Below, in pieces: positions 35,872 through 48,844 of a DNA stretch of 64,000 bases; positions within the stretch are counted from its first letter, which is position 1; each line of letters begins with the position of its first letter. The DNA lies in contig JACEFZ010012630.1 of assembly GCA_014155875.1 (NCBI GenBank), forward strand, positions 16,351 through 80,350, given 5' to 3'. A program made the position numbers and the translations under genes. Origin of the DNA: Cepaea nemoralis (lineage: Eukaryota; Mollusca; Gastropoda; Stylommatophora; Helicidae). Below the pieces are notes generated by a model, which was not told the DNA's origin, ran no database searches, and saw nothing but the letters and a program-made list of their open reading frames with translations.

Positions 35872-38800
35872 ATGAATGCATTCAATACACAATACAATTA
35901 TATTGAAAGAGGCAACTAACTGCGTTACTTGTGACGCATGTAACTAATGTTAAAAGCTAGGACTGTGAGACTGTACATCACACCACATTATGCCAGAAGG
36001 TCTCCACTAACTGCTTTACTTCTGTGGAGAAAACTGACAAGCGGCACGGCCTATTCCTGACTGTTGTGAACCGGTTCATGCAAACAAAACCTTGAAACCC
36101 CACTGATAGTGTACAAAGAGGAAAACTCCTACAAGAGAAGGAGCCATTATCTGTCTAATTTGTTTATTTTTATTTTATGTATACTCAACACAGATTATAG
36201 GAATTCAGTAAACTATGCATGTACGTAGTAAATATTTTTATTTTATGCTTATGGCGTTGTGACCTAGTAGACCAGATATTTGATATCTCTCTCAGAGATT
36301 GTGTGTGTGAATGTGTGTGTGGGGTACAGATAGTCTCATTGCAGATACTGTTATTGGGGTGGGAAGGGTTAGCCCTCTCACATATTCAAGGCCATAAGAA
36401 AAATGAGGTGGAAGGCCGGTTGCCTTTCACGCCAACTTTCCTAACCAGACAATTCTAAAATTCTCAGAACATTATAAAAATGATCTGGTAATTTAATGAA
36501 AATGCTTGCTCGCTTTGAACTCAAGCTTAGTCCGTGCTTAGTTCATGCGACTTCTAGTACACTGGACTGATTTGTGTGTGTGAAAACTAGCTTTCCCTTG
36601 ATCTGGTATTCTTAATTTGGTCGGGCCAACCAACGCGGTTCTAGTTTGGCAAAAAAAGAGAAAAGAATTCCGTCACAGCTGACAGTTGAATTGTGCGTGC
36701 TCTCTCTCTCTCTCTCTGTTTCATTCTATGTTCCTATCTCTGTGTATGTCTGACAGTCCCCCTCTCTCTCTGTCTGTCTCATTCTATGTTCCTGTCTCTC
36801 TATATATATCTGCCAATCTCTCTCTGTCTGTCTCATTCTATGTCCCTGTCTCTCTATATATATCTGCCAATCTCTCTCTCTCTGTCTCATTCTATGTCCC
36901 TGTCTCTCTATATATATATCTGCCAGTATCTCTCTCTGTCTCATTCTATGTCCCTGTCTCTCTATATATATCTGCCAGTATCTCTCTCTCTGTCTCATTC
37001 TATGTCCCTGTCTCTCTATATATATCTGCCAGTATCTCTCTCTGTCTCATTCTATGTCCCTGTCTCTCTATATATATCTGCCAGTATCTCTCTCTGTCTC
37101 ATTCTATGTTCCTGTCTCTCTGTATATCTGCCAATCTCTCTCTCTCTGTCTCATTCTATGTTCCTGTCTCTCTATATATATCTGCCAGTATCTCTCTCTG
37201 TCTCATTCTATGTTCCTGTCTCTCTGTATATCTGCCAGTATCTCTCTCTCTCTCTCTGTGTCTCATTCTATGTTCCTATCTCTCTGTCTATTCACCTGTC
37301 TCTGTGTATGTCTTTCTTTCTGTTTCTCTCTTTCTGTCTCCCTGTCTTTCAGTTTCTGTTTCTCACTTTCTGTTTCTCTGTCTTTCATTCTCTTTCTGTC
37401 TCTCTCTTTCTGTCAGCCTTTCACTATGTCTGTCACCCTGTTTCTGTTTATTTCTCTCTCTGTCTTTCTCTCTGTCTTTCACTCTGTTTCAGCTTCTCTG
37501 TGTATTTCACTCTATTTCTCTCTCTCTCGCTCTCTCTCTGCCTTCCCATCTGTTTCTGCTTCTCTTTCTCTCTCTCTGTCTTTCACTCTGTTTCTCTTTC
37601 TCTCTATCTGTCTCTCTCTCTATCACACACTAACACACACATCGCTTACCTTAGTGTTAATCCCTTGACCCATATCAATGCCGCCATGAGCTATGGCCAC
37701 GCTGCCATCCCCGTGGTGGATGATAACGTGAGTGTTAAACTGGGCCCCACTCCACCCAATACCAAAACGGTTCGGCATCACAGAAATGCCACGCTTCTTC
37801 CACCTGTTTGACTGTTGACAAAAACAAAACAAGCATCATTTTATAGAAGAGTATCATCCATTTTCTGTGGCGAAGGGGTTACATGCACAGTTCGTAACCC
37901 TGCATACCTCATTCACAACACACCTGCGGGTGATTTGGCTGCAGACCACCTTGCGTTGGTTTATTACAAAATGGTATAGGTGCTGGCCACTCAGAAAGAC
38001 AAACAGCAGAAAAATACTAGGGTTGACTACAACGTCCTATAAAGGATATGCAACTAAATTTTATCACCCATTGGGCACAAGACTGGAGCCTGTTGACAAC
38101 GACATCTTTCAAACCTGTGGAGGAAACATGACCCAAGTAGACCTAATCTCAGCCAATCAAGATGTGCCGTTCCTAATTATGACCTGGTTACATCCTAATA
38201 CTGGCTCTGTGTCGAAGGGGATATGGACGCAATTCATAATCCAGCATGCCACAGTCGAAACACAGCTGTGGGTGATTTTATATTTTCAAACATTGATATT
38301 TTCATACAATGGTATGAGTGCTGGTCGTTCAGAAATCAATCAATCAATCATGTGCCATGCCGGAAAGCGTGGGCGGTTATGACTCGCCATTTCACTCGAT
38401 CACCAGTGTCGTGGATCAGCTCAGTGTTCCTGTCTCGTCCATGCCATGTGGCCAAGCCATCCAGGTATCTTCCTCTCGGTCTTCCTCTTGGTCTGTTCCC
38501 TTCGATCTTGCCAGTTGTCACTAAGTTCTCCAATCCATTTCTTCTCATAACATGTCCAAAAAATTTTGACTGTCTACGTCTAATTTCTCTAATCAGTTTA
38601 CGATGTTCATTTGTCTCCTGTAGTACTTGGTCATTGGTTTTTCTGTCTGTCCATGGTATTCTTTGCATTTTCCTCAGAAACCACATTTCTGCAGCCATCA
38701 GATGATTTTCAGCTTGACTGCTCATTGTCCAAGTTTCACATCCATACAAAAGAACAGGCTCTATGTATCCCCTCAACACTCTTTTTCTCGTTTCAATTGA

Positions 38801-41800
38801 CATCTTTTTATTGGTCAGAATGTTTTTCATCTTGCTAAAGGCTACTTTCGCCATGGCAATTCTTGTTCTAATCTCTTCAAGGCATCTCCCATCAGATGTT
38901 ATGACTGTTCCAAGATAATTGTACCGATTCACTTGTTGAAGAATATTTCCATTTACTTGTATATTACATTGTGGCACTTCTTCCTTCCTAGTGACGACCA
39001 TAACCTGAGTCTTTTTGCAATTTAATTCTAACCCCAGTTGCTCACTGTATACAACAACTGCATCTACTAATTGTTGCAGGTCCTGCGCATTGTCTGCAAT
39101 TAATACTGTATCATCTGCATATCTAATGTTATTGATGTTTCGTCCTCCAATGCTGATTCCATTTATATCCTCTACATTTCTGAAAATATTTTCACTGTAT
39201 AGGGAAAAAAGATCTGGAGACATCACACATCCCTGCCTAATACCTCTCTTAATTGGCTGATACTGTCCCACTTCATTATCAATCCTTATTGCAGCTTGTT
39301 GTTTCCAATATATGTTTTTTATAAGTCTAATGTCTTTCCCATCAATTTGTAGATCTGCAAGCATATCTACCATGTTGACATGTCTAACTCTATCAAAAGC
39401 TTTTGTATAGTCAATAAAGCAAAGATGTATATCCTTGTTTACTTCTATAGCACGTTCAATAACTGTTCGCAGCATATACACAGCATTTACTGTATCCTTT
39501 CCTTCTACAAACCCACATTGTTCTTCCCCTATTTCAGGTTGTATCTTCTTCCTCACTCTTTGCATGATAATTCTTAGCATAATCTTTGTGATGTGACTCA
39601 TTATACTAATTGTTCTATGTTGATCACATTCCAAGGTTCCTGATTTCTTTGGGATTGCAATAAATACAGAGTTACATAATTCAGGAGGTATATCTCCAGT
39701 ATCATATAATGTGTTCAGAAAGCAATGGCAAAATACTAAACACAAACTTGCCAAGAAATAATAAACTGTCAAAAAATGTGGGGTTGACTGCGATGGCCTG
39801 TAAAGGATATGCAACTGGCTTAACTACATCCTAACGTGTCTCTCTTCAGATGTGATGTTTCCACACTGGTTTTGTACACCCCACGGGTGTCTGCTCTTGA
39901 AGATGGGAAAGAAAGCTCTGCAAGACAGCCTTAACGGAAATGGTTCTTTGCTCTTAATCAATAAAACTCTTCTAAGTGATATAAATTTTGTAACCACAAT
40001 AATTAGTTTGTATACAGAATGGTGACTGCCCAGGAAAGTAGTTTTCATTCTTTAACTTTCAACAACATTCACAAATAAGACACCAGCAAAGGTTGAAAAT
40101 GCTACATTAATAACTAGGGTTTAATCTTCTTCTTCTTCTCCTACATCATATGTTATGTTAGTTAGTTAGTTAGTTAGTTAGTCGCAGTTCCAACTTCACA
40201 GCAACGGGTCGTCCCCATTATGCTCCATTCCTGTGCCTGTGAATATCACACAAAATGCTCCCCACTGCCCAATGTGAAAAGTGGAAAAGACAGGAGTCTC
40301 GATAAACAACAGCCCGCACAGATACACTGTGCATTATGCCGCTGCCAGAATGTCAACACAATAGTCCCCCACAAAACACCCAGTTCATTTCTGATGGAAT
40401 CGGCAGTTCATTTTCCCATCTGGATGTTTCCTAGATGTTCACCCACACAGTCCACGAAATACAGTTCACCGTCGATGGTAGTGGCAGTCAACCAGAAGCC
40501 CAGCAGCCACGCATTTCTGCATAAGGCAAAAACCGGTCAACTCTGGGACATAGCCATCTGCCATCGCTCCGAACATGCAGTCACGTTCCAAAAAACCTCG
40601 GGCAGATTCAAAAGCATTTCACATGAAACTCACAGCTCACAGTGTCGCGCCACGCACTCACTCAGTAGCAGGGCGACGGAACCATCAAGCCTCCTTAGTC
40701 GCCTCTTACGACATGCATGGTAGGCTACAGTGTTGCTATTCTTTGCTTCCCTTATGGGCCCCGGCAACACATGCTATGTTATGTTGTTGTTTGTCCATCA
40801 AAAATGATGATGACCATTCATTTCATCCAGTGGGGTTGAAAGTATGGAGCCGTGAGTTCTAAGATGGCTGATAAGGCCAAATTTGGCTCAAAATGTTCTT
40901 TGACAATGTGGACAAAGAATGCTTGACATTTCTGGAGGAGGATTTTCTGCATTGGTTTTTCTGTTGTCTTTTCTTCACAGCTCTTGCAGTCCTGGTTGCC
41001 TCACAAGTGACTGCACCCTTGCGTAATGATGCATGCCACGAATTTCGGTCTCTGGCTGCAGTCTCCCAGGTGTCATGATGAATTCCAAAAGCATTCAGTG
41101 AGATTTTCAGAGTGTCTTTAAAGCGTTTCCTCTGGCCGCCTTGGGAGCGTTTACCACAACGCAACTCGCCGTAAAAAATTCGTTTAGGGAGCCTGTGATC
41201 TGGCATGCGAGTCAAGTGACCAGCCCAGCGAATCTGATTCTTCATTAGTAGAGTGTGGATACTGGGCATGGGCGCTCTTTCTAGGACTTCAGTGTCTGGG
41301 ATCTTGTCTTGCCATTTAATCTTCAGTAACTTCCTAAGGCAGACTGTGTGGAAGTGGTTTAATTTCCTAGCGTGTCGCTGATAAACAGTCCAGGTTTCAC
41401 AAGCATATAGCAGTGTGGATAATACAACTGCTTTGTAGACTTTCAGCTTTGTTTGCAGGCTTATTCCATTTCTGTCTCATACATTCTTGTACAGTCTGCC
41501 AAAGGCCGCACTGGCCTTGGAGATTCTTGCATTCACTTCGTCATCAATTGTGGCAGCTTGTGACACAGTGCTGCCAAGATAGGTGAATTTTTCCACAACA
41601 CTTAGACTATGACCATTCACTTTGATATTCGGCACAGTGTGATTATTCACTGGAGCTGGCTGGTACATAACTACAGTCTTCTCCAAATTGATATCGAGCC
41701 CAAAGTTGGCACAGGCATGTGAGAAAGCTGAAACATTATGTTGCATGTCCACCTCTGAGTTGGCGTATAGAGCGCAATCATCAGCAAACAGGAGCTCTCT

Positions 41801-43033
41801 GACGGTGAGGCTGTCAATTTTTGTATTAGCTTTCAGCCTTCTTAGATTGAATAACTTTCCATCCATGCGGTAGTTGATGTCTATTCCAATGTCGTTGTTC
41901 TCGAAGGCATTCGTCAACATAGCTGAAAACATGAGGCTGAACAGTGTTGGTGCCAGGACACATCCTTGTTTCACTCCTACATCATATACCTTCAGATATC
42001 AGCCTGCCTATAACCAAAGAAAGCAGCAGCCAACTTGAGCCTGTTGTCCCCTCCATATAGTCTGTGTGTGTGTTTAATCTTGTTGTACGAGTCTTGATGG
42101 ATGCTTCTGGATGTATTTATCTTGAACAATAACATTTGCAGCATTCAGAAATTTATATAAATCTTTTCAAATGTTGAAATAACTCATCTCATCTAGTTCT
42201 TCTTGTACCATGCGGTGTCGAGGTGAAGCAAAAATAGCAGGAGAGTGCCCGTTTATGGGCTTCATATATCAAGATTCCCATGAACTCTGTTATTTCCTCA
42301 GTCCATCGTTTACATGGTAGGTCTCTTTGTCTGGTTGCATTTGGTCTGTGCGTCATATGTCACCAACATGCATGCAATAAACATACCTTATTAAAATTGT
42401 TAACTTGCGTCTTGCGTTGATCTAGTCCAATATTGCATGCCAACGAATTCACAACGTCACGAATGTTACAATAGTTCAAGGTCATCCCAGCTGGTGTTTT
42501 CTGTTAACAGTAAAATGAAATCTTATTAACTGTTACCAAGAAATAGCCTCGCTGCACTCAATGAAAACACAAAATATGTAAAGCCATCGTCAACAACACA
42601 TGAAAAAAATAACAGTAAAGGACCCTTCACACGCCACAAGGTACACTGAACATAGGGGGTGAGACCAATATTATTATAGATCAGTCAGCAGTCCGGCTGT
42701 GATATGGTTAGTATCACGCTGGCTGGCTTAATTTGCTAAAACATTTCCAAAACATGACCCAGTTTTAGGCTGAATTGACTTGTGAGTCCAGGTCAGTTAA
42801 CAAAAATTTAATCCGTCCTGATGAGGATTGAACTCACGATCACCGGGCAAGGAGGCCACTACACTACAATGTAAGCATGCATGCAACTCTTCTGTGTATG
42901 TCTTCACTGCTAATGAGATCTGCTCGAAATATTTTTCAAAAAAACAATAGAGACAAAGTTTTGGAAAAAAAGAAAAACTTAATGTCTTAGATTAAAAAAA
43001 ACAAATGGTATGGACATTAAAGAAAACAAATAA

Positions 43034-43118
<85 letters not shown>

Positions 43119-46100
43119 CTGTGAAATTAGGGGGAATGAAAGAACTTCTGTCTTTGACCTGCCAGTTCAGGAAGTTAGAAAAAGAACTTTTGCGTGTTAC
43201 ACAGAAACAGTTCTAACATATGGCTGTGAATCATGGACAATTAATAAACATGCAAAAACATCCATGAATGCTTTAGAGATACAGTTTTATAGAAGAATGC
43301 TCAAAATTCCTCGGGCAGCCAACATGAACAATCTAAATATTTTGAGGGGAGCTATGGCACAAAGACAACTTATGACAAACATCAGAAAGAGCCAGTTATC
43401 AAGTTTTAATATGAGAAGACAAATACTAGAACATGTTGTGACAACTGTAAACATTTGTGGAAAGAGAGATGGAGGAAACTGCCAAGAGAAAATACTTGAC
43501 AGTCTTGTGTCATGACATGGAAGGGTGATAGCACACGAACTGATACATGCCATTGGAGACTGCAAGGTGTAGAGAAGCATGATCGCCCCTGCTGATGGAC
43601 ATGGCACTTGATGATGATAATAATGATGATGCTAGTTCAGCCCTATGTAGATTATCATCTTTGCATTCTGAGCATGTCTGTAAGTGCCCTTATCACTTTT
43701 GCAATCAACACAATGTAGGCTGTGTTCTGTGGTGTTTGATGAATGTATTTATGTGCTGGATTCTATAATTGATGGGAAAGATCACAGAATAAAATTATGT
43801 TTACTGAAAACAAGTCTTCTTCTGTTACTCTTTATCCCTGATTGAGACATAGGCCTTCAGCCAACTCACTCCACCCTATCATCCCATAAAGATCTGTCAA
43901 TGTCCTCCCGATATCTTTGCTTCTCCTTCTCTTCTCCAATTGTTTCTGGGTCTTCCTCTGTTTATTCTACCCTTTGGATTCCAGACAAAGGCCTTTCTAG
44001 TTATACTATTCTCAGTTTTTCTCAGTGTATGTTCTATCCAGCGCCAGCGTCTTTCCTTCATCTCTTGGTTCACTGGTATTTGTCTAGTTCTCTCCTTGAG
44101 CTCCACTTTGATGATTCTGTCATTCTATTTTTGTCCTTCAAGTTTGTAGTTTATTTGTAGTTGTTTTTATTGTTCTCCATGTTTCTGATCATTACAGTAG
44201 CACTGGTTTAATGTTAGAATTTAATGATCAAAACAAATAGCAGCAAAATGGGAAATAAAGTGGACAAGCTTGGGCATAAAAAACAAGGAGTAAGATAAGG
44301 ATGTGTTTAGTCACCAGATCTCTACTTCGTCTTTACTGAAATAATAATGAGAGAGGTCAAAGATAGACCAGGAATACAAATTGAACGTTATAATAATGAA
44401 ACTATGATATGTTAAATGCAACCAATCTGCAACTCTGTTAGACATCGTAGTAATAGAGAGTGCAAACAATGGACTTTCCTTCAAGAAACAGAAACAAATG
44501 GTGTACAAATTAACTATTTCTATTAACCACAAACTGTTCATTGCCAAATTAAGTTTAAATCTACTTGTATATACAAGGTGAGGAGAACACAAAGTTCAAT
44601 GTCTGGACTGTTGTTTCATAAATTATTTATCATCATCATGTGCCATGCCGATATGCGATGGTGGTCATGTTTCATCATCTCACATGATACCAGAGTTGTG
44701 GACCAGCTCTGGGTTCTTGTCTTGACCATATCACGTGGCCAAGCCATCTAGGTATTTAATTCTCTACCATAAATCATTAAGGAAGTTTTTATTCTAGATT
44801 CTCCTTTAGGCTCACCTGACCCTTGACATACAGGTTCAGCTGTCGTACAGCCAGTTGATCCTTTCCCAGAGACTTAGCCAAATGCTCCATGATGGATTCC
44901 ATGATGAAGATAAAAGGAGTGGAACCTTTAAAGAAATGCACATAAAATATTTTTTTCATTTTAAAATAAGAAAACTGTTTTAATAGGTCATTTTCTAATA
45001 TTCAATCATTGTATATGCAATAATTCATTGTGAGCATAGCTTTGCCGGTGTGGTCCCAGGGTCCCAAAGCTAAAGTAACTATTATTAATACTGTAACCTT
45101 CTGTGCAGATCGTAAAAGGTGACTAAAGAGAGAGGATGTGAGACTGGCTACTTCACACTGTAGAAGGTGACTAAAGAGAGTTGATGTGAGACTGGCTACT
45201 TCACACCGTAAAAGGTGACTAAAGAGAGTTGATGTGAGACTGGCTACTTCACACTGTAGAAGGTGACTAAAGAGAGTTGATGTGAGACTGGCTACTTCAC
45301 ACTGTAGAAGGTGACTAAAGAGAGTTGATGTGAGACTGGCTACTTCACACCGTAAAAGGTGACTAAAGAGAGTTGATGTGAGACTGGCTACTTCACACTG
45401 TAGAAGGTGACTAAATAGAGTTGATGTGAGACTGGCTACTTCACACTGTAGAAGGTGACTAAGAGAGTTGATGTGAGACTGGCTACTTCACACTGTAGAA
45501 GGTGACTAAAGAGAGTTGATGTGAGACTGGCTACTTCACACTGTAGAAGGTGACTAAAGAGAGTTGATGTGAGACTGGCTACTTCACACCGTAAAAGGTG
45601 ACTAAAGAGAGTTGATGTGAGACTGGCTACTTCACACTGTAGAAGGTGACTAAAGAGAGTTGATGTGAGACTGGCTACTTCACACTGTAAAAGGTGACTA
45701 AAGAGAGTTGATGTGAGACTGGCTACTTCACACTGTAGAAGGTGACTAAATAGAGTTGATGTGAGACTGGCTACTTCACACTGTAGAAGGTGACTAAAGA
45801 GAGTTGATGTGAGACTGGCTACTTCACACTGTAGAAGGTGACTAAAGAGAGTTGATGTGAGACTGGCTACTTCACACTGTAGAAGGTGACTAAATAGAGT
45901 TGATGTGAGACTGGCTACTTCACACTGTAGAAGGTGACTAAAGAGAGTTGATGTGAGACTGGCTACTTCACACTGTAGAAGGTGACTAAAGAGAGTTGAT
46001 GTGAGACTGGCTACTTCACACTGTAGAAGGTGACTAAATAGAGTTGATGTGAGACTGGCTACTTCACACTGTAGAAGGTGACTAAAGAGAGTTGATGTGA

Positions 46101-48797
46101 GACTGGCTACTTCACACCGTAAAAGGTGACTAAAGAGAGTTGATGTGAGACTGGCTACTTCACACCGTAAAAGGTGACTAAAGAGAGTTGATGTGAGACT
46201 GGCTACTTCACACCGTAAAAGGTGACTAAAGAGAGTTGATGTGAGACTGGCTACTTCACACTGTAGAAGGTGACTAAAGAGAGTTGATGTGAGACTGGCT
46301 ACTTCACACTGTAGAAGGTGACTAAAGAGAGTTGATGTGAGACTGGCTACTTCACACCGTAAAAGGTGACTAAAGAGAGTTGATGTGAGACTGGCTACTT
46401 CACACTGTAGAAGGTGACTAAAGAGAGTTGATGTGAGACTGGCTACTTCACACTGTAAAAGGTGACTAAAGAGAGTTGATGTGAGACTGGCTACTTCACA
46501 CTGTAGAAGGTGACTAAAGAGAGTTGATGTGAGACTGGCTACTTCACACCGTAAAGGTGACTAAAGAGAGTTGATGTGAGACTGGCTACTTCACACTGTA
46601 GAAGGTGACTAAAGAGAGTTGATGTGAGACTGGCTACTTCACACCGTAAAAGGTGACTAAAGAGAGTTGATGTGAGGACTGGCTACTTCACACTGTAGAA
46701 GGTGACTAAATAGAGTTGATGTGAGACTGGCTACTTCACACTGTAGAAGGTGACTAAAGAGAGTTGATGTGAGACTGGCTACTTCACACCGTAAAAGGTG
46801 ACTAAAGAGAGTTGATGTGAGACTGGCTACTTCACACCGTAAAAGGTGACTAAAGAGAGAGGATGTGAGACTGGCTACTTCACACCGGAAAAGGTGACAA
46901 AAGAGAGTTGATGTGAGACTGGCTACTTCACACCGTAAAAGGTGACAAAAGAGAGTTGATGTGAGACTGGCTACTTCACACCGTAAAAGGTGACTAAAGA
47001 GAGTTGATGTGAGACTGGCTACTTCACACTGTAGAAGGTGACTAAAGAGAGAGGATGTGAGACTGGCTACTTCACACCGGAAAAGGTGACAAAAGAGAGT
47101 TGATGTGAGACTGGCTACTTCACACCATAAAAGGTGACTAAAGAGAGTTGATGTGAGACTGGCTACTTCACACCGTAAAAGGTGACAAAAGAGAGTTGAT
47201 GTGAGACTGGCTACTTCACACCGTAGAAGAATCCAGACAAACATCCAGCCAAACATGAACTTGAATATAAAGGGCTTGGCATGCTTGGTTGTGGAACTAT
47301 ACTCAGGAGTCTTAAAGGGAGGAGGCGAAGAAGAAGCATAGGTCATAAGAAAAGTATTATATTATACAAGTTTAGGAAAAATATTATACAAGGTTAGGAA
47401 AAATAGTATACAAATATACAAAAAAATATTATACAACTTTAGGAAAAAATATTATAGAAGTTTTATCTAAAAATGTTCCTATTGTCACTGGGTTAGAGTC
47501 AGTTGACAATTAAAGACCTAAAACCTGTGGAGGAAAGATTTCCAAATGAGGCCAAAATGTCTTACGACCTGCATGGTAAATTACAGTGGTACCATTCTTA
47601 GTTTCTCTATATCAGTTTTAGTAACACATAGGTGAAAAAACTTAAAGACATGAAAATGTTGGTGACAGAAACAACCTTGGAAGAAAAGACATCTGGCTGT
47701 AACATGCAAAATGGCATTGTAAGGAATAATCTTCAACTCAATGGAAGGAGACCAGTTCAACAAGCAGAAGAGAAATGAATCTGCCAAAAGAAATGGCAGA
47801 CTATGTGGCCTTCTGGTCGTATGACAGGTACATTAATCTATGGTCAGATATGAGTGATGGGTTACCACTATTATAATACTGAATAATTTTATCGCTTCTT
47901 TACTTATTCAATCAGGCAGGGAGATTTGTTTGCAACAGACGAGCAATATCTCTGGCAGGCCGATTCTCATTGGTTGTGGGATCTGCACAGAGTCAGGCGG
48001 GGAGTCTGACGGTAGAACACGCTTTTATGGGTTCAGACACTTACGATGACAGATGTACACACTCATACTGGTCCAGACATTTGGTATAAGGCACTCAGCT
48101 GAGGGAAATGGCTGAACATCTCTAAGCCAAATCCGTCAGATGTGAGGGCCTGGCTGCCACCCACCTTCTGCTCTTGGAGGTTTGATGCTGAGCCGCCAGC
48201 ATCTGCAGCCAACCTTGTTCCAGACGTACTGGTTATTCTTTCCTCTGGAGATAACAAGGCAAGGCCGAGAGAGGGAACATGCTGCATGGGCAACACATAT
48301 TCTCTGAATCCATGTCCAGGCATTGTGGGATGAAATTCTGGCCTAATTCCAATCCACATACTTTCGTCTGTAAAGACGGCAAGGTGCCACTCAATACTGA
48401 ATATGTAATTACTGTGTGAATGATTAGTTGAGTTGAGTTGAGTCAAGAACCGACATCACATCATTCAAGACATTCCCATATGTGCTCTGTCCTCATCTTC
48501 AACAGCCAGCGAAGAATCCCAATACTAATGGTCACTCCCTGCAGCACCGTTCTCTCCAGGCTGTGATCATCTATCTGTTCTTCTGTGTGAAAAATCTGTG
48601 CTAGGAAGAGCCCAATGTAAGATGGACTTGCATATTGAATTTATGACGCCTTGAAAGTAAACTTTTTCCTTCATCCTTTCTCACACACACACACAGAGAG
48701 GGTGACATAACATATTAATAAATAACATAGGCATTACACCAATATACCTCATAATCTTGCCAACTTCATAATCTGCCATATCTCTTCAAACCCCCCC

Positions 48798-48844
<47 letters not shown>

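Noticed and set aside
36686..37811. 315-372 residue Leu/Ser-rich multi-membrane protein
   Set aside because: CT-rich repeat artefact; its downstream end overlaps a genuine AOX/XDH exon on the opposite strand.
46657..47346. 229-residue minus-strand repeat protein (CEVASLTSTLF units)
   Set aside because: Translation of the 48-bp minisatellite.
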